From assembly GCA_964654995.1 (NCBI GenBank), contig CAZZKF010000039.1:1-22938 (forward strand): a stretch of 22,938 nucleotides of DNA, given 5' to 3'. The stretch is from CAZZKF01 sp964654995 (GTDB lineage Bacteria; Pseudomonadota; Alphaproteobacteria; CAZZKF01). The stretch's first letter is position 1, and the number at the start of each line of letters is the position of its first letter. Under the pieces are notes generated by a model, which saw nothing but the letters and a program-made list of their open reading frames with translations, searched no databases and had not been told where the DNA came from. Position numbers and translations under genes: made by a program. Below, one piece after another: positions 15,083-22,905 of this stretch.

Positions 15083-15616
15083 CTATTTCTTCTTGCCTTC
15101 CTTGCGGAAGATGTATTCGCCGGCATATTTGATGCCCTTGCCCTTGTACGGTTCCGGCTTGCGGAACTGACGGATATCGGCCGCCACCTGCCCGACCCGC
15201 TGACGATCAATGCCCGAGACCTGAATGACCGTCGGCGACGGTGTCTTGATCTCGATCTCGTCGGGGATCGGATAGCTGACGGGATGGCTGTAGCCCAATT
15301 GCAGTTCCAGCGCCTTGCCCTGCACCGCCGCCCGGTAGCCGACACCCGAGATCTGCAGTTCCTTGGTAAAGCCCTGCGAGACGCCGGTCACCAGATTCTG
15401 GATCAACGAGCGCTGCATGCCCCACATCGAACGGGCCCGCTGCGAATCGTCGCGCGGGCGCACGGTGATCTGGCCGTCCTTGATCTCGAGGTCAACCTCG
15501 TCAACCAGCGTCATGCCGAGCTGGCCCTTCGGGCCCCTGACCGAAAACTCACGGCCCTGGAGCTCGACGGTTACGCCGTCCGGCACAACGACCGGCTGTT
15601 TGCCTATGCGTGACAT
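15083..15616 (-). CDS. rplF: 50S ribosomal protein L6
   Basis: L6 (uL6) binds near the factor-binding site at the base of the L7/L12 stalk. The 177-aa protein starts MSRIGKQPVVVPDGVTVEL and has two homologous domains. The C-terminal signature PEPYKGKGIKYAGEYIFRKE is complete. ATG 15616 was chosen because the frame upstream (to 15688) reads through the rpsH end without family similarity. GGGG lies 8 nt upstream. The gap to rpsH is 16 nt. Confidence 0.98.
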   Translation of the reverse strand: MSRIGKQPVVVPDGVTVELQGREFSVRGPKGQLGMTLVDEVDLEIKDGQITVRPRDDSQRARSMWGMQRSLIQNLVTGVSQGFTKELQISGVGYRAAVQGKALELQLGYSHPVSYPIPDEIEIKTPSPTVIQVSGIDRQRVGQVAADIRQFRKPEPYKGKGIKYAGEYIFRKEGKKK

Positions 15617-15632
15617 CACCGATACCCCATGC

Positions 15633-16031
15633 CTAGAAGACGGTGCACAGAACTTCGCCGCCGACGTTGCGGGCGCGTGCTTCGGCATCCGACATCACGC
15701 CCTGTGGCGTCGATACGATGGAAATGCCAAGCCCGTTGCGCACCCGCGGCAGATTGCGGACCGACGAATAGACGCGGCGACCGGGTTTGGAGACGCGCGC
15801 GATATCGCGGATCACCGGCTCGCCCTCGTGGTACTTCAGCTCGATCACGTAATCGGCCTTGCCGCCGCCGAGATCCTCGCGACTGTATCCCCGGATGTAG
15901 CCCTCACCCTGAAGAACCTCAAGAACCCGGCCCCGCAGGTTGGACGCCGGCACCCGCACGACCGTCTTGCCGCGCGCCAGCCCGTTGCGGATGCGGGTCA
16001 ACATATCGCCGAGGGGATCGCTCATCGTCAT
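15633..16031 (-). CDS. rpsH: 30S ribosomal protein S8
   Basis: S8 (uS8) binds helix 21 of 16S rRNA and in E. coli also represses the spc operon by binding the L5 mRNA region. The 132 aa begin MTMSDPLGDMLTRIRNGLAR and end with the conserved GISIVSTPQGVMSDAEARAR-type motif before GGEVLCTVF. Two ATGs compete (16031 and 16025); 16031 is favoured by GGGAG at 8 nt. Confidence 0.98.
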   Translation of the reverse strand: MTMSDPLGDMLTRIRNGLARGKTVVRVPASNLRGRVLEVLQGEGYIRGYSREDLGGGKADYVIELKYHEGEPVIRDIARVSKPGRRVYSSVRNLPRVRNGLGISIVSTPQGVMSDAEARARNVGGEVLCTVF

Positions 16032-16044
16032 CGCTCAATCTCCC

Positions 16045-16350
16045 TTACCAGCTCGACTTGACCATGCCGGGAATCTGGCCATGCGCCGCCAGTTCGCGCA
16101 GCGCAATCCTCGACAGCCGGAACTTGCGGTAGACGGCGCGCGGCCGGCCGGTCAGCTCGCAGCGGGTGCGTACCCGCGACGGCGCCGAGTTGCGCGGCAG
16201 CTTGGCGAGCTTGAGGCGCGCCGCAAAGCGTTCCTCGGCCGGAAGCGACTCATCGCGGGCGATCGCTTTCAGGCGCGCCCTGCGGGCGGCATATTGGGCC
16301 ACCAGCTTCTGTCGCCTCTTGTTTTTCTCAATGGCGCTTTTCTTTGCCAT
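16045..16350 (-). CDS. rpsN: 30S ribosomal protein S14 (zinc-free, long form)
   Basis: S14 (uS14) is in the 30S head. At 101 aa and without the C-x2-C pairs, this is the zinc-independent (C-minus) form. The C-terminal block RCELTGRPRAVYRKFRLSRI is the family signature. A very strong ribosome binding site AGGAGG lies 8 nt before ATG 16350, and a small GGCCC-AAG-GGGCC hairpin lies just upstream of it. Confidence 0.98.
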   Translation of the reverse strand: MAKKSAIEKNKRRQKLVAQYAARRARLKAIARDESLPAEERFAARLKLAKLPRNSAPSRVRTRCELTGRPRAVYRKFRLSRIALRELAAHGQIPGMVKSSW

Positions 16351-16364
16351 ACAGTCTTCCTCCT

Positions 16365-16377
16365 GGCCCCTTGGGCC
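16365..16377 (-). other. Short hairpin before the rpsN ribosome binding site
   Basis: GGCCC-AAG-GGGCC on the minus strand is a perfect 5-bp stem with a 3-nt loop in the 39-bp rplE-rpsN gap, ending just before AGGAGG. It would leave the ribosome binding site single-stranded. It may simply keep that site open; a chance GC-rich repeat is also possible. Confidence 0.3.
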
Positions 16378-16389
16378 TGCCTCGGCGAG

Positions 16390-16944
16390 TTACCGCGTAA
16401 ACGGCATGTCGAACCCGGCCAGCAGCGCTTTCGCCTGCGCATCGGTCCGGGCCGAGGTGCAAATCACAATGTCCATGCCGCGGATCTCGTCGAGCTTGTC
16501 GTAGTCGATTTCCGGAAACACCAGTTGTTCCTTGAGGCCGAGTGCGAAATTGCCGCGCCCGTCGAAGCTCTTCGACGAAACGCCGCGGAAATCGCGCACC
16601 CGCGGCAGCGCGATGGTAATCAGACGGTCGAGAAACTCGTACATGCGGTCGCGCCGCAGCGTCACCTTGCAGCCGACCGGCATGCCTTCACGCAGCTTGA
16701 AGCTGGCGATCGAGCGCCTGGCATAGGTAATCACCGGCTTCTGACCCGCGATCAGCTCCAGGTCGGCGGCCGCCGCCTTGACCTTCTTGGGGTCCTGGAC
16801 GCCTTCACCGACGCCCATGTTGACGACGATCTTCTCGAGGCGCGGCACCTCGTAATCGTTCTTGAGGCCCAGTTCCTCCTTGAGGCTCGGGCGCAGAACC
16901 TCGTCGTAATGGACCTTCAGGCGGGGTTTGATGCGATCAGACAT
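16390..16944 (-). CDS. rplE: 50S ribosomal protein L5
   Basis: L5 (uL5) binds 5S rRNA and bridges to S13. The 184 aa contain VPRLEKIVVNMGVGEGVQDP (about 33-52), AGQKPVITYARRSIASFKLR and GRGNFALGLKEQLVFPEIDYD, all family signatures. ATG 16944 sits inside the end of rplX (8-nt overlap), with the strong GGGGGAGG 6 nt upstream. The longer frame to 17052 has no L5 similarity. Confidence 0.98.
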   Translation of the reverse strand: MSDRIKPRLKVHYDEVLRPSLKEELGLKNDYEVPRLEKIVVNMGVGEGVQDPKKVKAAAADLELIAGQKPVITYARRSIASFKLREGMPVGCKVTLRRDRMYEFLDRLITIALPRVRDFRGVSSKSFDGRGNFALGLKEQLVFPEIDYDKLDEIRGMDIVICTSARTDAQAKALLAGFDMPFTR

Positions 16945-17281
16945 CGATGACCTCCCCCGAACGCTTGGCGAAGCGGACCTTGCGGCCGTCTTCGAGAATC
17001 CGATAGCCGATCCGGGTCGGCCCGCCGCCCTTGGGATCGGCAATGGCGACATTGGAAATATGGATCGGCGCTTCCTTTTGCATGATGCCGCCGGGGCTGG
17101 CCGCAGAAGGGCGCGTATGGCGCTTGATCACATTGACACCCTGAACCAGGACCCGGCCTTCGCGCGGCATGACGCGCAGCACCTCGCCGGTACGGCCCTT
17201 GTCCTTGCCGGTCAGCACGACGACGCGATCGCCCTTGCGAATGCGCGGTTTCATGCGGGGGGGACGTTTCGGCATCGGCAT
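16937..17281 (-). CDS. rplX: 50S ribosomal protein L24
   Basis: L24 (uL24) initiates 50S assembly. The core MKPRIRKGDRVVVLTGKDKG with its KOW motif is followed by VNVIKRHTRPS and a GGIMQKEAPIHISNV segment. I choose ATG 17281 (114 aa) because GGAGG lies 7 nt upstream and the start forms TGATG with the rplN stop. Later ATGs at 17275 or 17254 (105 aa, nearer the usual length) have no ribosome binding site. The result is a short, basic, proline-rich N-terminal extension. It overlaps rplE by 8 nt. Confidence 0.95.
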   Translation of the reverse strand: MPMPKRPPRMKPRIRKGDRVVVLTGKDKGRTGEVLRVMPREGRVLVQGVNVIKRHTRPSAASPGGIMQKEAPIHISNVAIADPKGGGPTRIGYRILEDGRKVRFAKRSGEVIDV

Positions 17282-17649
17282 CACAGAACCTCCGGCGCCA
17301 ACGAGATGATCTTCATGTGCTTGCGTGCCCTCAGCTCGCGCGTCACCGGCCCGAAAATGCGGGTGCCGATCGGCTCGCCCTGGTTGTTGATCAAGACCGC
17401 GGCATTGCCGTCGAAGCGGATCGCCGAGCCGTCGGGCCGGCGGATTTCCTTCGAGGTACGCACCACCACCGCCCGGTGCAGATCGCCCTTCTTGACGCGA
17501 CCACGCGGAATCGCCTCCTTGACGGTGACGACGATGGTATCGCCGATGCTGGCGGTCTTTTTCTTCGATCCGCCCAGCACCTTGATGCACTGCACCCGAC
17601 GCGCGCCGGAATTATCGGCGACTTCGAGGTTGGTCTGCATCTGAATCAT
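17281..17649 (-). CDS. rplN: 50S ribosomal protein L14
   Basis: L14 (uL14) forms intersubunit bridge B8 and is also the docking site of the silencing factor RsfS in other bacteria. The 122 aa start MIQMQTNLEVADNSGARRVQ and end with KIISLAPEVL, matching the family over its full length. AGGG lies 9 nt before ATG 17649. It shares one base with the start of rplX. Confidence 0.98.
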   Translation of the reverse strand: MIQMQTNLEVADNSGARRVQCIKVLGGSKKKTASIGDTIVVTVKEAIPRGRVKKGDLHRAVVVRTSKEIRRPDGSAIRFDGNAAVLINNQGEPIGTRIFGPVTRELRARKHMKIISLAPEVL

Positions 17650-17670
17650 GGCTCTTTACCCTGTTTTTCC

Positions 17671-17684
17671 CGACGTCCGCGTCG
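17671..17684 (-). other. Small tetraloop hairpin in the rpsQ-rplN gap
   Basis: CGACG-CGGA-CGTCG on the minus strand is a perfect 5-bp stem with a 4-nt loop in the 44-bp gap between rpsQ and rplN. GGAAAAAC follows. It is 21 nt before the rplN start and leaves its ribosome binding site open. Function unknown. Confidence 0.3.
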
Positions 17685-17693
17685 CCCCGGCAC

Positions 17694-17927
17694 CTAGGCC
17701 CGGCCGATCACCCGCCAGGTCTTGAGCTTGGAGATCGGCCGACATTCCTCGATGCGGACAATATCGCCGACCTTGAACTCGTTGTTTTCGTCATGGGCGT
17801 GATAACGCTTCGACTTGCGCACCACTTTCCTGAGCATCGGGTGCATGACCCGGCGATCGACGCGCACGACGACCGTCTTGTCGCCCTTGTCGCTCACCAC
17901 CGGCCCCTGGAGTACTCGTCTCGGCAT
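17694..17927 (-). CDS. rpsQ: 30S ribosomal protein S17
   Basis: S17 (uS17) is a primary 16S rRNA-binding protein with an OB fold. The 77 aa include LQGPVVSDKGDKTVVVRVDR, a KRYHAHDE segment and VGDIVRIEECRPISKLKTWR, the full family signature. ATG 17927 is 3 nt after the rpmC stop, with GGGGA about 10 nt upstream inside rpmC. Confidence 0.98.
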   Translation of the reverse strand: MPRRVLQGPVVSDKGDKTVVVRVDRRVMHPMLRKVVRKSKRYHAHDENNEFKVGDIVRIEECRPISKLKTWRVIGRA

Positions 17928-17930
17928 GAT

Positions 17931-18146
17931 CTAGCTTTCCCCGTTCCCGTTTACGTGGGCCGCCGCCCGTTCGCGCAGAATGGTGCTGATGCGGGCGATG
18001 TCGCGCCGCACCTGGCGGACCCGAGCGGTGTTCTCGAGCTGCCCGGTGGCCTTCTGGAACCGCAGGTTGAAGGCTTCCTTGCGCAGCTCTTCGAGCGTAT
18101 CGACCAGTTGATCGTCGCTCTGGTCTCTGATTTCCGACGCTTTCAT
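17931..18146 (-). CDS. rpmC: 50S ribosomal protein L29
   Basis: L29 (uL29) lies at the tunnel exit beside L23, where SRP and trigger factor dock. The 71-aa helical hairpin has LVDTLEELRKEAFNLRFQKA (about 14-33) and ENTARVRQVRRDIARISTIL. The tail AAAHVNGNGES is slightly longer than in E. coli (63 aa). ATG 18146 with AGGG shortly upstream; 36 nt after rplP. Confidence 0.98.
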   Translation of the reverse strand: MKASEIRDQSDDQLVDTLEELRKEAFNLRFQKATGQLENTARVRQVRRDIARISTILRERAAAHVNGNGES

Positions 18147-18182
18147 CGTTCCCTAAGCCTGTCTCTCTCGTCCGCTCGCGCC

Positions 18183-18596
18183 TTATTCACCCAGCCGGGC
18201 AACAAACCGGGTCTTCACCGGCAGCTTGGCGGCGGCCCGCTCGAAGGCAGCCTGGGCGACTTCCAGCGGCACTCCGTCGACCTCGAACATGATGCGGCCC
18301 GGCTTGACGCGGGCGACCCAGTATTCCGGCGAGCCCTTGCCCTTGCCCATGCGCACTTCGGTCGGCTTGGAACTCACCGGCACGTCCGGAAAGATGCGGA
18401 TCCACACCCGGCCGGCCCGCTTCATGTGACGGGTAATGGCGCGCCGCGCCGCCTCGATCTGGCGTGCGGTGATCCGCGCCGGGTCCACCGCCTTCAAGCC
18501 ATAGGCGCCGAAATTCAGCGTCGTGCCGCCTTTGGCCTTGCCGTGAATGCGGCCCTTGTGGGCCTTGCGAAACTTGGTGCGTTTGGGCTGCAACAT
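18183..18596 (-). CDS. rplP: 50S ribosomal protein L16
   Basis: L16 (uL16) is near the peptidyl transferase centre and A-site tRNA. The 137 aa start MLQPKRTKFRKAHKGRIHGK and contain GRVWIRIFPDVPVSSKPTEV and MGKGKGSPEYWVARVKPGRI, both family signatures. ATG 18596 was chosen over upstream in-frame starts because it gives the exact family length. GGGAG lies 9 nt upstream, overlapping the rpsC stop. Confidence 0.98.
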   Translation of the reverse strand: MLQPKRTKFRKAHKGRIHGKAKGGTTLNFGAYGLKAVDPARITARQIEAARRAITRHMKRAGRVWIRIFPDVPVSSKPTEVRMGKGKGSPEYWVARVKPGRIMFEVDGVPLEVAQAAFERAAAKLPVKTRFVARLGE

Positions 18597-18601
18597 GACC
18601 T

Positions 18602-19324
18602 TTAACTCCCGCCGCCGCGGCCGCGCGTCGCCGTGGTCCGCGGCCCGCCCGCCTGTTGATCCTCGAGCACGCGCCTCTCCTGGGCCATCGGATCGTGAGC
18701 GAGAATCTCGCCCAGGAAGATCCACACCTTGACCCCGCACACGCCGTAAGCCGTCTTGGCCTCGGCGTGGCCGTAATCGACGTGGGCGCGGAGCGTGTGC
18801 AGCGGCACCCGGCCTTCGCGATAGCCTTCGGTGCGGGCGATCTCGGCCCCGCCCAGGCGCCCGCCGACACTGACCTTGATGCCCTTGGCACCCAGCCGCA
18901 TGGCGGACTGGACGGCGCGCTTCATCGCCCGGCGGAAGGCCACCCGGCGCTCGAGCTGCTGGGCGATGTTTTCGGCCACCAGCTTGGCATCGATCTCGGG
19001 CTTGCGAATCTCGACAATGTTGATGTGCACTTCGCCGTTGGTGAGCTTGGCGAGATCGCGGCGCAAACGTTCGATATCGGCGCCCTTCTTGCCAATGATC
19101 AGGCCCGGGCGCGCGGTATGAACGGTCACCCGTGCCTTCTTGGCCGGGCGCTCGATCACCACCCGGCTGACGCCGGCCTGGGCCAGGCGTTTCTCGACAA
19201 AACGGCGAATCGCCAGATCCTCGTGCAGCAGATCACCGAACTCGGTATCGTTCGCGTACCAGCGCGAATCCCAGGTGCGGTTGATGCCGACGCGCAGCCC
19301 GATCGGATTGACTTTCTGGCCCAC
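18602..19324 (-). CDS. rpsC: 30S ribosomal protein S3
   Basis: S3 (uS3) forms part of the mRNA entry helicase site. The 240 aa begin MGQKVNPIGLRVGINRTWDS. The KH type-2 domain with its GKKGADIERLRRDL motif lies near residues 77-90, and the C-terminal domain includes a GIKVSVGGRLGGAEIARTE segment. The end is arginine/glycine-rich (ATRGRGGGS). The start is GTG 19324, overlapping the rplV stop by one base (TAGTG), with GAGGAG 8 nt upstream. It is 5 nt before rplP. Confidence 0.98.
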   Translation of the reverse strand: MGQKVNPIGLRVGINRTWDSRWYANDTEFGDLLHEDLAIRRFVEKRLAQAGVSRVVIERPAKKARVTVHTARPGLIIGKKGADIERLRRDLAKLTNGEVHINIVEIRKPEIDAKLVAENIAQQLERRVAFRRAMKRAVQSAMRLGAKGIKVSVGGRLGGAEIARTEGYREGRVPLHTLRAHVDYGHAEAKTAYGVCGVKVWIFLGEILAHDPMAQERRVLEDQQAGGPRTTATRGRGGGS

Positions 19325-19704
19325 TAGACGCTCTCCTCGTTTTGCCGCACGACCACGCGGAGCCGGCTGAACGGCTTCATGATGCGCGCCGCGCGGCCGC
19401 GGGCGCGGGCCCGGAAGCGGCGCATGGTCATCGACTTGCCGACCGTCGCCTCGGCCACCACCAGTTCGTCAACATCCAGCTGATGGTTGTTTTCGGCATT
19501 GGCGATAGCGGATTCCAGCACCTTCTTCACCTCGCGCGCGACGCGGCGGCGCGAAAAGGCCAGCTCGGCCAAGGCCGCCTCGACCGGCTTGCCACGGATC
19601 GTCTGGGCCACCAGATTGAGCTTCTGGGGGCTGATCCGGATCATCCGCGCCATGGCCATGGCCTCGTTTTCGGCGATGCGCGGGGGATTTGCTCGCTTGC
19701 CCAC
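19324..19704 (-). CDS. rplV: 50S ribosomal protein L22
   Basis: L22 (uL22) lines the exit tunnel with an extended beta-hairpin, which is the site of macrolide-resistance changes in other bacteria. The 126 aa include the helical RMIRISPQKLNLVAQTIRGK (about 20-39) and the hairpin region FRARARGRAARIMKPFSRLR. GTG start at 19704 follows the rpsS stop with no spacer (TAG then GTG), and GGAG lies 7 nt upstream. Confidence 0.98.
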   Translation of the reverse strand: MGKRANPPRIAENEAMAMARMIRISPQKLNLVAQTIRGKPVEAALAELAFSRRRVAREVKKVLESAIANAENNHQLDVDELVVAEATVGKSMTMRRFRARARGRAARIMKPFSRLRVVVRQNEESV

Positions 19705-19983
19705 CTACCTTCTCCGTGCCTTCTTGTCGGCGCCATGCCCGTAATAGGTTCGGGTCGGCGAAAACTCGCCGAACTTGTGGCCGACCATGTCCTCGGTGAC
19801 ATAGACGGGAATGAACTTGTGGCCGTTGTAGACGGCAAAATTGAGGCCGACGAACTGCGGCAGAATGGTCGAGCGCCGTGACCAGATCCTGATCGGGTCC
19901 TTGCGTCCCGATTCCCGGGCCGCCTCGGCCTTCTTCAGCACGTAGCCGTCCACGAACGGGCCTTTCCAGACAGAGCGTGGCAC
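19705..19983 (-). CDS. rpsS: 30S ribosomal protein S19
   Basis: S19 (uS19) is in the 30S head and pairs with S13. The 92 aa start MPRSVWKGPFVDGYVLKKAE and end with GHKFGEFSPTRTYYGHGADK-KARRR. The start is GTG at 19983 with GGGAG 7 nt upstream; the frame is open further to 20268 but that is rplB antiparallel frame noise. It lies 11 nt after rplB. Confidence 0.97.
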   Translation of the reverse strand: MPRSVWKGPFVDGYVLKKAEAARESGRKDPIRIWSRRSTILPQFVGLNFAVYNGHKFIPVYVTEDMVGHKFGEFSPTRTYYGHGADKKARRR

Positions 19984-19994
19984 GCCGGGTCTCC

Positions 19995-20828
19995 CTATCG
20001 TTTCCGTAAATGACGCGACCGCACGATGTATTTGTCGGTCGCCTTGTTCGAACGCGTCTTCTTGCCCTTGGTCGGCTTGCCCCAGGGTGTCACCGGATGG
20101 CGCCCGCCCGAGGTTCGCCCCTCGCCGCCGCCATGCGGGTGATCCACCGGGTTCATGGCAACGCCGCGCACCGCCGGACGTTTGCCCAGCCAGCGCTTGC
20201 GCCCGGCCTTGCCGAGCTTGATGTTTTTCTGGTCCGGATTGGACACGGCACCGATGGTGGCCATGCACTCGCCGCGCACCAGGCGCTGCTCGCCGGACGA
20301 CAGCCGCAGGATCGCATAGCCGCCGTCGCGCCCGACAAGCTGGGTATAGGTGCCAGCAGCGCGTGCAATCTTGCCGCCCGCACCGGGCTTCATCTCGACA
20401 TTGTGGACGATGGTGCCGATCGGCGTATTCTTGAGCGGCATGGCATTGCCCGGCTTCACGTCGACCTGGGCACCGGCAATCACCGTGTCGCCGACCCGGA
20501 GCCGCTGCGGTGCCAGGATGTAGGCCTGCTCCCCGTCCTCATAACGGATCAGCGCGATGAAGGCGGTGCGGTTGGGGTCGTATTCAAGGCGTTCGACCAC
20601 CGCCGGCACGTCGAACTTGCGGCGCTTGAAGTCGATGATCCGGTAACGCCGCTTGTGGCCGCCGCCGCGCCGGCGCGCGGTAATGCGCCCGGCATTGTTG
20701 CGCCCGCCCTTCGAGGTCAGGCCTTCGGTCAGCTTCTTGACCGGCTTGCCCTTCCACAGCCCGGAGCGATCGACCAGGACCAGTCCCCGCTGGCCCGGTG
20801 TCATCGGTTTGTATCCCTTGAGCGCCAT
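19995..20828 (-). CDS. rplB: 50S ribosomal protein L2
   Basis: L2 (uL2) is a core 23S rRNA-binding protein needed for peptidyl transfer and subunit joining. The 277 aa begin MALKGYKPMTPGQRG and have ITARRRGGGHKRRYRIIDFK (49-68). The conserved C-terminal block MNPVDHPHGGGEGRTSGGRH (225-244) includes H230, equivalent to the functionally important His229 of E. coli. ATG 20828 lies 3 nt after rplW; the ribosome binding site is weak, so coupling to rplW is likely. Confidence 0.98.
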   Translation of the reverse strand: MALKGYKPMTPGQRGLVLVDRSGLWKGKPVKKLTEGLTSKGGRNNAGRITARRRGGGHKRRYRIIDFKRRKFDVPAVVERLEYDPNRTAFIALIRYEDGEQAYILAPQRLRVGDTVIAGAQVDVKPGNAMPLKNTPIGTIVHNVEMKPGAGGKIARAAGTYTQLVGRDGGYAILRLSSGEQRLVRGECMATIGAVSNPDQKNIKLGKAGRKRWLGKRPAVRGVAMNPVDHPHGGGEGRTSGGRHPVTPWGKPTKGKKTRSNKATDKYIVRSRHLRKR

Positions 20829-20831
20829 TGC

Positions 20832-21125
20832 CTAGAGCCCCGTCGTAATATCGATCATGTCGCCTTCGGCCAGCGTCACGATCGCTTTCTTGACATCCGA
20901 GCGGCGCCCCAGGCGTCCGCGAAACCGTTTGGTCTTGCCCTTGAGGCGCAGGGTATTGACCCCCGTCACCTTGACCCCGAACAGACCCTCGACCGCCGCC
21001 TTGATCTGCGGTTTGGTGGCATCCATGGCCACCCGGAAGGTCACCTGGTTGAACTCCGAGCCACGGGTCGCCTTTTCGGTGATCACCGGGCTGCGAATGA
21101 TCTCGTACATCTGGCTCCGCTTCAT
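20832..21125 (-). CDS. rplW: 50S ribosomal protein L23
   Basis: L23 (uL23) at the tunnel exit docks trigger factor and SRP. The 97 aa include YEIIRSPVITEKATRGSEFN (about 7-26), VEGLFGVKVTGVNTLRLKGK and a C-terminal DMIDITTGL. ATG 21125 shares ATGA with the rplD stop. Its GGAGG lies 10 nt upstream, embedded in the palindrome GAGGCGCGCCTC. Confidence 0.98.
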   Translation of the reverse strand: MKRSQMYEIIRSPVITEKATRGSEFNQVTFRVAMDATKPQIKAAVEGLFGVKVTGVNTLRLKGKTKRFRGRLGRRSDVKKAIVTLAEGDMIDITTGL

Positions 21126-21742
21126 TTGAGGCGCGCCTCCAGGCTGGCCACGGCGTCCTTGGTCAGAACGAGGGTCTCGTGACGCAGGATGTCGTAGACA
21201 TTGGCACCGGCCGCCAGCATCACGTCGAGCTTCGGGATGTTGGCCGCGGCGCGCACGAAATTGCCGTCGAGCTCACCATCCGCGATCACCAGCGCCGACG
21301 ACCAGCCGAGCTTGCCGAGCTTTTCGGCCAGCGTCCTGGTCTTGGGCTCCGGGAGCTTCAATTCATCGAGGATGATCAGCTTGCCCTCGGCGCGCTTGGC
21401 CGAGAGCGCCGTGCACAGGGCCAGGCGCCGCACCTTCTTGGGCAGCTTGTGGGCATGGCTGCGGACCACCGGGCCGAACGCCTTGGCGCCGCCGCGGAAC
21501 TGGCTGACCTTGGCCGAATGGTGGCGGGCCCGGCCGGTGCCCTTCTGGCGGTACATCTTGGCGCCCGAGCCGCGGGTCTCGCTCAGCGTCCGGGTCTTGC
21601 GGGTACCGGCACGCCGGCGGGCAAGCTGCCAGCGAACCATGCGATGCAGCAGATCGGTGCGCAGCGGACGGCCGAAAATCTCGTCGTCCAGCTCGATCGC
21701 CCCCGCCTTGGCGGCATCCAGCGTAATCACATCCGCTTTCAT
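21122..21742 (-). CDS. rplD: 50S ribosomal protein L4
   Basis: L4 (uL4) binds 23S rRNA and reaches into the exit tunnel with an extended loop; in E. coli it also represses the S10 operon. The 206 aa start MKADVITLDAAKAGAIELDD. The tunnel loop contains GSGAKMYRQKGTGRARHHSA. ATG 21742 was chosen because AAGGA lies 8 nt upstream and the extension to 21802 lacks similarity. It is 4 nt after the rplC stop and overlaps rplW by 4 nt. Confidence 0.98.
   Translation of the reverse strand: MKADVITLDAAKAGAIELDDEIFGRPLRTDLLHRMVRWQLARRRAGTRKTRTLSETRGSGAKMYRQKGTGRARHHSAKVSQFRGGAKAFGPVVRSHAHKLPKKVRRLALCTALSAKRAEGKLIILDELKLPEPKTRTLAEKLGKLGWSSALVIADGELDGNFVRAAANIPKLDVMLAAGANVYDILRHETLVLTKDAVASLEARLK
21128..21139 (-). 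promoter_or_regulatory. Palindrome covering the rplW ribosome binding site
   Basis: GAGGCGCGCCTC is a perfect 12-nt palindrome. In RNA it could form a 4-bp GAGG/CCTC stem with a CGCG tetraloop, placing most of the GGAGG site for rplW in the stem. It lies within the last codons of rplD, and the two genes overlap as ATGA. Ribosomes finishing rplD would open it. The coupling role is inferred. Confidence 0.35.
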
Positions 21743-21746
21743 GCCC

Positions 21747-22547
21747 CTAATCCTTCTGCTCGCTCTCGGACGCGGCATCACCGCCCGCAGCTTTATCCGC
21801 ACCGGAAGTGTCGACGGCGTCCCCTGCCTCCGCAGCAGTCGCTTCGGCCTCCGGCTCAGTCACTGGCGCACCGGTCTCACGCAGCGCCGCCGGATAGGGG
21901 GCGTTATCGGGCAACGGCTTCTTGACCGCGTCGTGGATCAGCACCCAGCCGCCCTTCGAGCCCGGCACCGCGCCTTTGACCAGCACCAGGCCGCGCTCGG
22001 GATCGGAGTCGACGACCTGGAGATTCTGGATCGTCACCCGCCTGGCGCCCATGTGGCCGGCCATCTTCTTGCCCTTGAACACCTTGCCCGGATCCTGGCA
22101 TTGCCCGGTCGAGCCGTGACTGCGGTGCGAGATCGACACCCCGTGGCTGGCCCGCAGGCCGCTGAAATTGTGGCGCTTCATGGCGCCGGCAAAGCCCTTG
22201 CCGATGCTTACGCCCGCGACATCGACATACTGGCCGGGTACGAAATGGGCAGCGGTGATCTCGGCGCCGACATCGATCAGCGCATCTTCCGAGACCCGGA
22301 ACTCGGCCACCCGGACCTTGGGCTCGACGCGCGCGGCGGCGAAATGGCCGCGCATCGGCTTCGTCACCCGCCCCGGCTTGGCGACGCCGGCACCGAGCTG
22401 GAGCGCCGTGTATCCATCGCGCTCAGCCGTGCGGCGGGCAACCACCTGGCAGGCGTCCACCTTGAGCACGGTCACCGGCAGATGCCGGCCGTCCTCGGCA
22501 AAGACGCGGGTCATCCCCACTTTTCGTGCAATCAGGCCCGGTCGCAT
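21747..22547 (-). CDS. rplC: 50S ribosomal protein L3 with acidic C-terminal tail
   Basis: L3 (uL3) nucleates 50S assembly and reaches the peptidyl transferase centre. The 266-aa protein starts MRPGLIARKVGMTRVFAEDG. It has the conserved HRSHGSTGQCQDPGKVFKGK (141-160), where Q149 corresponds to the glutamine methylated by PrmB in E. coli, and KMAGHMGARRVTIQNLQVVD. After about residue 224 a 40-residue tail rich in Ala, Glu and Asp follows, absent from the 209-aa E. coli protein. ATG 22547 with AGGGG 9 nt upstream, overlapping the end of rpsJ coding sequence. Confidence 0.98.
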   Translation of the reverse strand: MRPGLIARKVGMTRVFAEDGRHLPVTVLKVDACQVVARRTAERDGYTALQLGAGVAKPGRVTKPMRGHFAAARVEPKVRVAEFRVSEDALIDVGAEITAAHFVPGQYVDVAGVSIGKGFAGAMKRHNFSGLRASHGVSISHRSHGSTGQCQDPGKVFKGKKMAGHMGARRVTIQNLQVVDSDPERGLVLVKGAVPGSKGGWVLIHDAVKKPLPDNAPYPAALRETGAPVTEPEAEATAAEAGDAVDTSGADKAAGGDAASESEQKD

Positions 22548-22553
22548 GATCGC

Positions 22554-22868
<315 letters not shown>

Positions 22869-22905
22869 GGCCCTGTCCCGTCTTCTGTGCTGCTTTCGCG
22901 CCGCT

